Shown here piece after piece: positions 57,179 through 64,000 of a DNA stretch of 64,000 nucleotides (position 1 is its first letter; every line of letters starts with the position of its first letter). The DNA comes from Algorimicrobium echini (GTDB lineage: Bacteria; Bacteroidota; Bacteroidia; Flavobacteriales; Flavobacteriaceae). The position numbers were made by a program, and so were the translations under genes. Location of the stretch: NCBI RefSeq assembly GCF_900115185.1, contig NZ_FOVN01000004.1, forward strand, positions 7,501 to 71,500. Direction: 5' to 3'. A model generated the notes under the pieces. That model was not told the DNA's origin and made no database searches. It was given only the letters and a program-made list of their open reading frames with translations.

Positions 57179-58078
57179 TTATTTTTTCCAATTAAAATCG
57201 GCTTTAACTTTATTGGCAAACTCTAAATCGCGAATGGGTATTGAAAACAAATCGTTTTGATAATCTTCCGGAATGTCAAAAATGGAAATTAATCCATAAC
57301 GTTGGTTTTTATAATGTAAGAAGCTATAGTTATCATAGTTTTTGTAAATAATGTAATCTATAGCATGTTCTTGATACGCCTTTTTATAAAAGGGTTCAAA
57401 GAGTATCCAAGTTCTTTCAAAATTAGGCTCAATTCCAAAATTTTGATATTCCAATTGTGCAAAGCTATTTTGAATTAAGGCAAAATTTTTTCCCGTAGGA
57501 TATTTATCAATTTTTCGCGTGAGTGCATATAGCTCTGATAAGTTCTGGAAGGCTATATCCTCAAACACTTTTTTCTGTTCTTGTTTTTGTACAGAATCTA
57601 GTGTTGTTTTTTGATCTAAAGTAAACCGTATTTTGGAATATATATCTGTTTTGGTTTTTAAGTTATTTAACTGATATAAATCGGTTTGCTTTAAAAAATT
57701 GTTTTCCAACCAAATAAAATGGTTTTTAAGGTACATGGTTTTAAACCAATTTGCCAAATTACCAGTTGTAATGGCTTCATAATAAGTTTTCTCTTGAGGT
57801 TCGTAAGCCAAATTAAAACCATAATCTCTAACTAGGATTGTTAACTCTGCTTTAAAAAAATCAATGTCATCATTTTCAAAGCTACGGTTTAAAAGAAAAT
57901 ATTTTAAATTGGTTTCATAACCATAGACTTTTTCAAGCTTTAAAATTTCACTTTTAGCTAATTCATAATTAGTATGTAATGAAGGGTATATAGTTTCATG
58001 AATTGCTATATCGCGTTCATTTTGAGGATATAAAGCAATTGCCGAAAAATAACATATAAAGAAAAAAAAGTGTTTCAT
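57179..58078 (-). CDS. Exported protein of unknown function
   Basis: 299 residues. Signal peptide (MKHFFFFICYFSAIALYPQ) and otherwise soluble, helix-rich sequence with many aromatic residues. No repeat, lipobox, metal motif or known domain recognised. Short conserved-looking segments: YPSLHTNYELAKSEILKLE, LLNRSFENDDIDFFKAEL, YEAITTGNLANWFKTMYL, FALIQNSFAQLEYQNFGIEP, IIYKNYDNYSFLHYKNQR. Its ATG overlaps the DUF1015 stop (TAATG), and YggS follows at 9 bp, so it is in their operon. Probably periplasmic; role open. Confidence 0.7.
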   Translation of the reverse strand: MKHFFFFICYFSAIALYPQNERDIAIHETIYPSLHTNYELAKSEILKLEKVYGYETNLKYFLLNRSFENDDIDFFKAELTILVRDYGFNLAYEPQEKTYYEAITTGNLANWFKTMYLKNHFIWLENNFLKQTDLYQLNNLKTKTDIYSKIRFTLDQKTTLDSVQKQEQKKVFEDIAFQNLSELYALTRKIDKYPTGKNFALIQNSFAQLEYQNFGIEPNFERTWILFEPFYKKAYQEHAIDYIIYKNYDNYSFLHYKNQRYGLISIFDIPEDYQNDLFSIPIRDLEFANKVKADFNWKK

Positions 58079-59316
58079 TAAAATTCGTAAATGGTGACAC
58101 CACTGCGTAGTTTGGGCTCAATAAATGTCGATTTTGGAGGCATTTTCAAACCGTCGTCTGCAATTTGTTTCATTTCTTCTATAGTAACAGGAACCATACC
58201 AAAACCAACAGCAAAATTGCCACTATCCACATTACTTTTAATATTTACAATATCCTTTTTACCATTGATATACATAATACGGTTATCGTTACGTAAATCT
58301 TTTATTCCTAATATGGGTTCTAAAATGGTTTTAAAAAGAATTTGCGCGTCTAATCCATCTAACGATGTTTCCGTATTATAAGCTGTTTTTCTTAAGTAAA
58401 GCGAATAAAACTCGCCATCCAAATACATACTAAAATGATGTTTTTTGGAAGGTTTATAAGGTATGGTGCCACGATTTTCTATACGGTACATGGTGTCTAG
58501 CTCTATTAAAAAGGCTTCTTTTGTAAGGCCGTTTAAATCTTTTATAAGACGGTTAAATTCATGTATGCGTAAATCGGATTCAGGAATCAAATAGCTCATA
58601 AAATAGCAATAGGCTTCATGCCCTTGATGTTCTGGATTTGCGGCTTTCAAATCCTTGTATAACAAATAGGACGACGAAGATCTATGATGACCATCTGCAA
58701 TATAAATATGCGGCATGTTTTTAAATTCGGCTTCTATTGCTTCAAGTAATTCTGGTTTTTCAACCTTCCATAAATAATGTGTGTCTCTGTAAGTAGTGGT
58801 AAACTCGTATTCCGCACGTTCTTTTTGTTTTTTTGAAATGATACCTTTAATAACCGAATTATCTGGATAGGTTAAGAGTACGGGTTCTGCATTAAAACCA
58901 ACCGTTTTAAGGTAATCTTTAAAAAGTACTTCGCGGTTTTCAATAGTGTCCTCATGCTTCCTAATTACATTATTCTCATAATCTACGGCACTTACAGCGG
59001 CTACAATGCCATTAAATTCTTGGTTTTCCCGATCAACAATTCTGTATACGTAATATGAGGGTTTTTCATCTTGAACAAATATAATATCTTCTTTAAACTC
59101 CAAATACCTATTTTTTACCAACGAATAGCGTTCAATACCTGATATTTCCTTGTCAAAACGATAACCAGGATTTACAATATGTAAAAACGAAAATGGATTA
59201 TCTCGCAAACGAGCCTCCAGCTGATCTTTGGTATAGCTCTGGTAGGAACGCGCTGCTACCAGACTAACTTTGTCTCGAGTAGGACGAACCGCTTTAAAAG
59301 GAATTATTTTGGCCAT
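58078..59316 (-). CDS. DUF1015 family protein
   Basis: About 412 residues from the ATG at 59316 (MAKIIPFKAVRPTRDKVSLV); an ATG at 59346 would add ten residues and is less typical. DUF1015 motifs: PYKP-like VSLVAARSYQSYTKD, SFLHIVNPGYRFDKE, YVYRIVDRENQEFNGIVA, IADGHHRSSSSYLLY (GHHR), CYFMSYLIPESDLRIHEFNR, and C-terminal FGMVPVTIEEMKQIADDG. Bacterial members are often annotated as HTH/kinase-like but have no settled function; a serine-kinase-like reaction has been suggested for relatives, which I cannot support here. First gene of a four-gene minus-strand run. Confidence 0.85.
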   Translation of the reverse strand: MAKIIPFKAVRPTRDKVSLVAARSYQSYTKDQLEARLRDNPFSFLHIVNPGYRFDKEISGIERYSLVKNRYLEFKEDIIFVQDEKPSYYVYRIVDRENQEFNGIVAAVSAVDYENNVIRKHEDTIENREVLFKDYLKTVGFNAEPVLLTYPDNSVIKGIISKKQKERAEYEFTTTYRDTHYLWKVEKPELLEAIEAEFKNMPHIYIADGHHRSSSSYLLYKDLKAANPEHQGHEAYCYFMSYLIPESDLRIHEFNRLIKDLNGLTKEAFLIELDTMYRIENRGTIPYKPSKKHHFSMYLDGEFYSLYLRKTAYNTETSLDGLDAQILFKTILEPILGIKDLRNDNRIMYINGKKDIVNIKSNVDSGNFAVGFGMVPVTIEEMKQIADDGLKMPPKSTFIEPKLRSGVTIYEF

Positions 59317-59390
59317 ATTTACTTTCCGAGAAAGCGGAAATCTCATTTTAATAGTTAGTAATTTATTGTTATATCAAGTTACTATAAACT

Positions 59391-60281
59391 CTATTTCAAA
59401 AACTGCTTCGCCACATGTTCAGCTTTGCGGCTTTCAGAATAATCATAAAACCCTTCACCAGATTTAACACCTAATTTTCCAGCTCTTACCATATTTACTA
59501 ATAGAGGACATGGCGCATACTTTGGGTTTTTAAAGCCATCATACATTACATTTAAAATGGATAAACAAACGTCTAATCCTATAAAATCGGCTAATTGAAG
59601 TGGACCCATTGGGTGAGCCATTCCTAGTTTCATTACGGTATCAATTTCTTCAACACCTGCAACACCGTTATAGAGTGTTTCAATAGATTCATTTAGCATA
59701 GGCATTAAAATTCGGTTGGCTACAAAACCAGGATAGTCATTAACTTCTGTAGGTGTTTTACCTAGTTTTTTAGACAAGTCCATAATGGTTTGTGTTACAG
59801 CATCACTGGTGTTATAACCACGAATTATTTCTACTAACTTCATGATTGGAACTGGGTTCATAAAGTGCATCCCAATTACTTGACTAGGTCTTTTGGTTAC
59901 AGCTGCAATTTGAGTAATAGAAATTGATGATGTGTTTGTTGCTAAAATCGTGTCTTCAGAGCAGGCTTCATCTAATTGCTTGAAAATTTTCAGTTTTAAG
60001 TCTATATTTTCTGTAGCAGCTTCTACAACCAAACTTGCATATTCAACGCCTTCAACGATATCTGTAAACGTGGTAATATTATTTAAGGTTTCTTCTTTTT
60101 GAGCTTCTGAAATTTTTTCTTTAGAAACCATGCGATCTAAATTTTTAGAAATGGTTTCCATACCTCTTTTTAATGAGGCTTCACTAATATCTATTAATTG
60201 TACTTTAAAACCGCTTTGGGCAAATGTATGTGCAATACCATTTCCCATTGTTCCGGCACCTATTACTGCTATATTTTTCAT
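59391..60281 (-). CDS. 3-hydroxybutyryl-CoA dehydrogenase (3-hydroxyacyl-CoA dehydrogenase)
   Basis: NAD(P)-dependent oxidation of 3-hydroxyacyl-CoA, in fatty-acid/butyrate metabolism. N-terminal Rossmann motif VIGAGTMGNGIAHTFAQSGF, TNTSSISITQIAAVTKRPSQ, GMHFMNPVPIMKLVEII (catalytic His-Glu pair), NDYPGFVANRILMPMLNE and C-terminal KSGEGFYDYS. 296 residues, typical of PaaH/Hbd. Monocistronic by spacing. A REP-like hairpin sits 14 bp before its ATG, where it would lie in the 5' leader. Confidence 0.95.
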   Translation of the reverse strand: MKNIAVIGAGTMGNGIAHTFAQSGFKVQLIDISEASLKRGMETISKNLDRMVSKEKISEAQKEETLNNITTFTDIVEGVEYASLVVEAATENIDLKLKIFKQLDEACSEDTILATNTSSISITQIAAVTKRPSQVIGMHFMNPVPIMKLVEIIRGYNTSDAVTQTIMDLSKKLGKTPTEVNDYPGFVANRILMPMLNESIETLYNGVAGVEEIDTVMKLGMAHPMGPLQLADFIGLDVCLSILNVMYDGFKNPKYAPCPLLVNMVRAGKLGVKSGEGFYDYSESRKAEHVAKQFLK

Positions 60282-60294
60282 TTTTTCTGCCTAA

Positions 60295-60313
60295 CCTTCT
60301 CCAAACGAGAAGG
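60295..60313. repeat. REP-like hairpin, copy 2
   Basis: Perfect 7-bp stem CCTTCTC / GAGAAGG with loop CAAAC (GTTTG on the minus strand). Its core CTCCAAACGAGA is the exact reverse complement of the TCTCGTTTGGAG core at 14312-14323. It is followed by ACTTTTT on the plus strand, but no plus-strand gene precedes it, so it is not an obvious terminator. Confidence 0.45.
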
Positions 60314-60409
60314 ACTTTTTATTTATAGTTAATATTTGTTTTTAATATGAATTTCTTGTGTGTGTAACTCCCAATTTTCATTTCTTTCGTTTGTATCCCA
60401 AATAAGAGA

Positions 60410-61369
60410 TTAGAATTGGTTGATTATCATGGTAGCTACGCGCAAAGCTTCCGTGCCATCGTGAAGTGTCACAACAGGTTTTGTGTTGTTGGTTATAGCA
60501 TCCGCAAAGGTTTCTAACTCGTCTAAAATGGCATTATTGTTAGCTACATCTGGATTATCAAAATAGATTTGTTTTTTAACACCTTCGGCATTTTGTAAAA
60601 CCATGTCAAAATCGCCTGGAACCTCTGGTGCGTCTTTCATTTTTACCACTTCACACTTTTTTTCTAAAAAATCTACAGAGATGTAGGCGTCACGCTGAAA
60701 GAAACGCGTTTTTCGCATGTTTTTTAATGAAATACGACTAGCTGTTAAATTAGCAACGCAGCCATTTTCAAACTCAATTCTGGCATTAGCAATATCCGGT
60801 GTATCACTAATTACCGAAACACCACTTGCCGAAACATGTTTAACTTTAGATTTTACGACACTCAAGATAATATCAATATCGTGAATCATTAAATCTAAAA
60901 CGACAGGAACATCGGTTCCACGAGGGTTGAACTCTGCTAAACGATGGGTTTCAATAAACATAGGGTTTTCAATTTGGTCTTTTACTGCTGTAAAAGCCGG
61001 ATTAAAACGTTCCACATGTCCAACTTGTCCACGAATATTATGATGGGAGAGGAGTTCACGAATTTCTTCAGCCTCTTCTACCGTATTCGTTATGGGTTTT
61101 TCAATAAAAATGTGTTTGCCTTGAGCAATGGCTTTTTTGGCACAATCGTAATGCGAAAGTGTAGGTGTTACAATATCAACCATATCAACAGCTGAAATAA
61201 GTGCTTCAATAGTATTGAAGTATTTGTAACCAAATTCAGCTTCAACTTTCTTCGCATTTGCTTCATCAGCATCATAAAATCCGACTAATTCATATTTGTC
61301 AGATTGGTTTAATAGCCGTAAATGAATTTTACCTAAATGGCCTGCTCCTAAAACACCAGCTTTTATCAT
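60410..61369 (-). CDS. Gfo/Idh/MocA family oxidoreductase
   Basis: About 319 residues from the ATG at 61369 (MIKAGVLGAGHLGKIHLRLL). The upstream ATG at 61429 would put the start before a promoter -7 element (61387-61394), so 61369 is preferred. Rossmann dinucleotide fold ~1-120 with GAGHLGKIHL, VDIVTPTLSHYDCAK and FIEKPITNTVEEAEE (conserved EKP). C-terminal substrate domain with GQVGHVERFNPAF and VVLDLMIHDIDIIL (His near the active site). Oxidises a sugar or small polyol with NAD(P); substrate unknown. Confidence 0.9.
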   Translation of the reverse strand: MIKAGVLGAGHLGKIHLRLLNQSDKYELVGFYDADEANAKKVEAEFGYKYFNTIEALISAVDMVDIVTPTLSHYDCAKKAIAQGKHIFIEKPITNTVEEAEEIRELLSHHNIRGQVGHVERFNPAFTAVKDQIENPMFIETHRLAEFNPRGTDVPVVLDLMIHDIDIILSVVKSKVKHVSASGVSVISDTPDIANARIEFENGCVANLTASRISLKNMRKTRFFQRDAYISVDFLEKKCEVVKMKDAPEVPGDFDMVLQNAEGVKKQIYFDNPDVANNNAILDELETFADAITNNTKPVVTLHDGTEALRVATMIINQF

Positions 61370-61386
61370 TATTTTATCGTTTTGAA

Positions 61387-61394
61387 CAAAAATA
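61387..61394 (-). promoter_or_regulatory. Promoter -7 element of the Gfo/Idh gene
   Basis: Minus-strand TATTTTTG (TAnnTTTG) ends 17 bp before the ATG at 61369 and lies inside the longer ORF, so it decides the start. Confidence 0.45.
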
Positions 61395-61470
61395 AGGTTT
61401 TCGCTATTTATTTCTGTAAAAATTGACATAAAATATCGGTTGCTAAAATGTGGATAATTTAGATGAATTT

Positions 61471-61478
61471 TAATTTTG
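61471..61478 (+). promoter_or_regulatory. Promoter -7 element of pcm
   Basis: TAATTTTG, 47 bp before the pcm TTG start; divergent from the Gfo/Idh promoter. Confidence 0.4.
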
Positions 61479-61525
61479 ACCCATGAAATGTTTGTGTAAT
61501 TTTAGACTTTAAAAAACAAACTACC

Positions 61526-62167
61526 TTGAAGGATACATTTAGGCATAAAGGCTTGCGTCAACAACTGGTTCAGGTTATTAAAGATAAAGGAATTACAAAT
61601 AAAGAGGTGCTGAATGCTATTGGAAAAATTCCACGTCATTTATTTATGGATTCCAGTTTTTTAGATCATGCTTATCAAGATAAAGCGTTTCCAATTGCAG
61701 CAGACCAAACTATTTCACAACCGTATACGGTTGCATTTCAATCAGAATTACTTCAAATAGAAAAAGGCGATAAAGTTTTAGAAATCGGTACTGGAAGTGG
61801 TTACCAAACTGCTGTTTTATGTGAACTTGGCGCTCAAGTTTATAGTATTGAGCGTCAACATGAACTGTTTAAGAAAACAAGCAAATTTTTACCAAAATTA
61901 GGATATCGTGCTAAAAAGTTAATTTTTGGTGATGGTTACATAGGTTTAAAAGAAGAAGCGCCTTTCCAAGGTATAATAGTTACGGCTGGTGCACCTTTTG
62001 TTCCGAGTCCGTTATTGAGCCAGTTGGCTATTGGAGGGCGTTTGGTTATTCCTGTTGGTGATTCAGTTCAAACCATGACTTTATTTATAAGAAAAGGGGC
62101 AAAAGATTTTGAAAAGCATGAGTTTGGAGAATTTCGGTTTGTGCCGCTTTTGGAGGATAAAAATTAA
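61526..62167 (+). CDS. pcm: Protein-L-isoaspartate O-methyltransferase
   Basis: Repairs isoaspartyl damage in proteins using SAM. The ORF starts at TTG (61526), giving KDTFRHKGLRQQLVQVIKDKG. Family motifs: PRHLFMDSSFLDHAYQDKAFP, IAADQTISQPYTVAFQSELL, and SAM motif I VLEIGTGSGYQTAVLCELG, then VYSIERQHELF and PFQGIIVTAGAPFVP. 213 residues, normal. It is divergent from the Gfo/Idh gene and nearly abuts the convergent DUF1648 gene (3-bp gap). Confidence 0.95.
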   Translation: MKDTFRHKGLRQQLVQVIKDKGITNKEVLNAIGKIPRHLFMDSSFLDHAYQDKAFPIAADQTISQPYTVAFQSELLQIEKGDKVLEIGTGSGYQTAVLCELGAQVYSIERQHELFKKTSKFLPKLGYRAKKLIFGDGYIGLKEEAPFQGIIVTAGAPFVPSPLLSQLAIGGRLVIPVGDSVQTMTLFIRKGAKDFEKHEFGEFRFVPLLEDKN

Positions 62168-62170
62168 AAG

Positions 62171-62689
62171 TTAGATCTTTTTCTTTTTTAAATTTATAAC
62201 CATATAAATTATTGGGCCAATAGTCATTAAGATAACAATTCCCATGAGTAGGTAATTAGCTACTGTGCTTATTGCTTTTGTTTGGTTTAAACTAACTTGA
62301 ATAATTTCAAAAGTTATAATACTAAAAAGTAGTGCTATGCTAAGGCTTAAAAGCCGAATCATCCGTGTAGCATTAGAATACATCTTTTTAGCGTTTGCAA
62401 GCGTGATTTTTTGAGGGTAATTAAAAATTTGCGGAAATTTATTTAAATAATACAAGCCGTAAACGGTTGCAAAACCTATAATATTAAGGAACCAAATACT
62501 ACTTTTATCACCATAACGTGTTATTGTTCCTGAATAATTAAAATGCATGGGAACTTGTTCTGGAAGCGCATTATAACTTAAAATAGTATAGAATAATGCA
62601 ACTGCAAGAATTCCGAAGGAAAAGATATCTAAAAAATTATCGAGTGTCGTCTTTTCCAAAGCAATTTTAGGTCGATTTTCATCAAACAT
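62171..62689 (-). CDS. DUF1648 domain-containing membrane protein
   Basis: About 172 residues from the ATG at 62689 (MFDENRPKIALEKTTLDNFLD); a TTG at 62758 overlaps the preceding gene by 55 bp and is not favoured. Three or four TM helices: ~24-44, ~70-85, ~120-138, ~150-168. DUF1648 signature YNALPEQVPMHFNYSGTITRYGDKSS (~45-70), where PxHxxxxGxxxxxGxK is conserved in SdpI-like proteins. Some relatives (SdpI) confer immunity to a peptide toxin; no toxin gene is seen here. It lies 14 bp after the NTF2-like gene. Confidence 0.85.
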   Translation of the reverse strand: MFDENRPKIALEKTTLDNFLDIFSFGILAVALFYTILSYNALPEQVPMHFNYSGTITRYGDKSSIWFLNIIGFATVYGLYYLNKFPQIFNYPQKITLANAKKMYSNATRMIRLLSLSIALLFSIITFEIIQVSLNQTKAISTVANYLLMGIVILMTIGPIIYMVINLKKKKI

Positions 62690-62703
62690 TTTTAATGGAT
62701 AAA

Positions 62704-63234
62704 TTAGTTTGGTAAATAATCTCGTGGAATGGGTTTTGTTCGCGTTTCTTGCATCCAATACACATTAATAATCCACCAACGCGTGCCATCATTAAGGAGT
62801 TGAATGCTTTTAATGCCACGTAAAGCGGGATACGGATCGGTTGGGTCATGATAAGCTTCAAAGGTGCTGAAAACTTGCGCTATATTACCATAAACATCTA
62901 TTTTACGATTTATTTCTTTTTCAAAATAGCCATTTTCTTTTAACCATTCATCTGAAGATTTTTTATAGTCGTCTGGTGTCAAGAATTTGGCCAAATGGTT
63001 TCCGTCTAAACTTGTACCTGTTGGAATAATTTTTGCGCCAGGATAAAACAAATATTTAAAATCACTCCAATCCCTTTCGTATCCTTTTTTGCCGGAAGTA
63101 ACGCTATACAATTCATTGATAATGGCATCTACACTTCCTACTTTTCTAGAACTAGGATCCAACAAAAGCTGTGCTTGTATTTGCGAAATAGTTAGGCAAA
63201 GAGCTAAAACAAATAGGATTTTTTTATTAAGCAT
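62704..63234 (-). CDS. Exported NTF2-like (SnoaL-type) protein
   Basis: 176 residues. Signal peptide (MLNKKILFVLALCLTISQIQA). The rest is a cone-shaped alpha+beta domain: DAIINELYSVTSGKKGYERD, FKYLFYPGAKIIPTG, WLKENGYFEKEINRKI, VYGNIAQVFSTFEAYHDPTD, GIKSIQLLNDGTRWWIINVYW. The GTRWWIINVYWMQE end is typical of NTF2-like domains. Such domains bind small molecules or act as lyases; no catalytic residue can be named. Located between smpB (3 bp) and DUF1648 (14 bp), so it is probably co-transcribed with smpB. Confidence 0.8.
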   Translation of the reverse strand: MLNKKILFVLALCLTISQIQAQLLLDPSSRKVGSVDAIINELYSVTSGKKGYERDWSDFKYLFYPGAKIIPTGTSLDGNHLAKFLTPDDYKKSSDEWLKENGYFEKEINRKIDVYGNIAQVFSTFEAYHDPTDPYPALRGIKSIQLLNDGTRWWIINVYWMQETRTKPIPRDYLPN

Positions 63235-63237
63235 ATT

Positions 63238-63693
63238 TTAAAAACTTTTTTTAATACGGTCTAATCTTTTTTTGTTGTCACGATCCTTAATGGTTTCGCG
63301 CTTATCAAATAATTTTTTCCCTCTAGCTAAAGCAATCACTAATTTGGCATACCCTTTATCATTAATAAATAAACGTAAAGGAATTATGGTTAAACCTGTG
63401 TTTCTAACCTCTTTTTCTAACTTTTTCAGTTCACGTTTATTTAATAATAACTTACGCTCTGCTTTGGGTTTGTGGTTATAATATGTGCCGTATAAATACT
63501 CCTCAACGGTCATGTTAACAACAAACAGTTCGCCGTCCTCATTGAATTCGCAGAAGCTTTCTGCAATAGAAGCCTTACTCGCCCTAATTGATTTTATTTC
63601 GGTTCCAGATAGTACAATTCCAGCCGTATATTTATCTAAAATTTCATATTGAAATTTAGCCTTTTTATTCTTTATGTTTATGGTGTTTTGCAT
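63238..63693 (-). CDS. smpB: SsrA-binding protein
   Basis: Binds tmRNA and guides it to stalled ribosomes for trans-translation. From ATG 63693: MQNTINIKNKKAKFQYEILD, then TAGIVLSGTEIKSIRASKAS, ESFCEFNEDGELFVVNMTV, YNHKPKAERKLLLNKRELKKLE, GYAKLVIALARGKKLFDKRE and the basic tail TIKDRDNKKRLDRIKKSF. 151 residues, normal. The upstream TTG at 63702 overlaps the -7 element, which rules it out. The tmRNA gene ssrA is not seen in this window. Confidence 0.97.
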   Translation of the reverse strand: MQNTINIKNKKAKFQYEILDKYTAGIVLSGTEIKSIRASKASIAESFCEFNEDGELFVVNMTVEEYLYGTYYNHKPKAERKLLLNKRELKKLEKEVRNTGLTIIPLRLFINDKGYAKLVIALARGKKLFDKRETIKDRDNKKRLDRIKKSF

Positions 63694-63699
63694 AGAATT

Positions 63700-63707
63700 C
63701 AAAGGTA
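63700..63707 (-). promoter_or_regulatory. Promoter -7 element of smpB
   Basis: Minus-strand TACCTTTG (TAnnTTTG) ends 6 bp before the smpB ATG, so the mRNA has almost no leader. Confidence 0.5.
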
Positions 63708-63785
63708 AATAAATTATGATTGTTTTTCGAATATAAGCTGTAAGTATTCATTAGATTTACGACAGAATTTAGAAATTTAATGAAT

Positions 63786-64000
63786 ATGAAATACCTGCCC
63801 ATTCTTCTTATAACTATTCTATTAGCTAGTTGCCAAACAAGTAATAAAAATTTGTCTGCTGATGATATTGTAAATAACGCTATTGAAGTGGCTGGAGGTG
63901 ATAAATTTGATACAACGTCCTATTCTTTTCAGTTTAGAGACAAACAATATCATGCCGCTCGTTATAATGGTTATTATTCTTTAGTTAGGGAGTTTAATCA
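63786..64000 (+). CDS. DUF6503-like lipoprotein (5' part; 3' end outside window)
   Basis: Starts at ATG 63786 (or the in-frame ATG at 63780) and runs off the right edge after about 71 residues. MKYLPILLITILLASCQTSN has a lipobox (LASC), so it should be a lipoprotein. Then DDIVNNAIEVAGGDKFDTTSY and FQFRDKQYHAARYNGYYSLV, which fit the flavobacterial family DUF6503 as I recall it. Function unknown. It is divergent from smpB by 92 bp. Confidence 0.65.
   Translation, partial: MKYLPILLITILLASCQTSNKNLSADDIVNNAIEVAGGDKFDTTSYSFQFRDKQYHAARYNGYYSLVREFN

Noticed and set aside
60295-60320. Plus-strand Rho-independent terminator
   Set aside because: There is a T-run after the hairpin, but no plus-strand gene ends there; better explained as a REP-like element.
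62171-63234. Toxin-immunity pair (SdpI-like DUF1648 with its neighbour)
   Set aside because: The neighbour is an NTF2-like exported protein with no toxin features; DUF1648 proteins are common without toxins.

Overview
The window looks like core chromosome of a marine-type Flavobacteriaceae (phylum Bacteroidota). The DNA is AT-rich. Genes are preceded by TAnnTTTG-type -7 promoter elements rather than Shine-Dalgarno-rich leaders. There is a TonB receptor/DUF4249 pair, and three proteins carry type IX secretion (T9SS) C-terminal sorting domains. There is also a PorD-like T9SS protein, a monomeric NADP isocitrate dehydrogenase, and several Bacteroidota-restricted families (DUF4249, DUF6913, DUF4835, DUF6503). 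I cannot fix the genus from sequence alone. I see no rRNA, tRNA, insertion sequence, prophage, CRISPR array or restriction/defence locus. Coding density is high and only one gap exceeds 300 bp (about 11593-12296).

Layout. 1-11 kb (minus): DUF4249 lipoprotein and TonB receptor, monomeric icd, and an adaptor/RND pump/TolC efflux operon. 11-17.5 kb (minus): a pentapeptide-repeat protein, the large gap holding a candidate ~100-nt small RNA, rplS, trmD, a coiled-coil membrane protein, long-form gap, and a DegP/HtrA protease. 17.6-21.7 kb (plus): dapF, a GNAT acetyltransferase, mltG, a DUF2279 protein and a lysozyme-like protein, mostly a cell-wall set. 21.7-29.5 kb (mostly minus): an RsmI-like methylase, a secreted sugar dehydrogenase, LMW-PTP, dnaA, a thioesterase (plus), YigZ, a DMT transporter, a HAD hydrolase and ribD. 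29.5-34.6 kb (plus): GNAT, prmC, ligA and two tandem YhhN-like membrane proteins. 34.6-36.3 kb (minus): a 5'-nucleotidase split into two genes. 36.3-43.7 kb (plus): DUF6913-dapA, then bamD-rpoZ-coaBC-porD-recN-fabI. 43.8-48.2 kb (plus): two large T9SS cargo proteins. 48.2-53.2 kb (plus): a glycosyltransferase, YbbR, coaE and a two-component system. 53.2-61.4 kb (minus): miaA, a K+ channel, an exonuclease/GIY-YIG protein, YggS, an unknown protein, DUF1015, 3-hydroxyacyl-CoA dehydrogenase and a Gfo/Idh oxidoreductase. 61.5-64 kb: pcm (plus), DUF1648, an NTF2-like protein and smpB (minus), and the start of a DUF6503 lipoprotein (plus).

Most genes are housekeeping: translation and tRNA modification, diaminopimelate/peptidoglycan supply, outer-membrane assembly, CoA and riboflavin synthesis, and DNA replication and repair. 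I found no convincing new multi-gene system. The most interesting points are small-scale. The exonuclease/GIY-YIG gene has no ATG/GTG/TTG and seems to start at ATT. The large gap holds a structured small-RNA candidate. Repeated operator-like motifs sit directly in front of an apparently leaderless two-component operon. A REP-like hairpin core occurs twice. One of two tandem YhhN paralogues carries Glu where its neighbour has the family's Asp residues.
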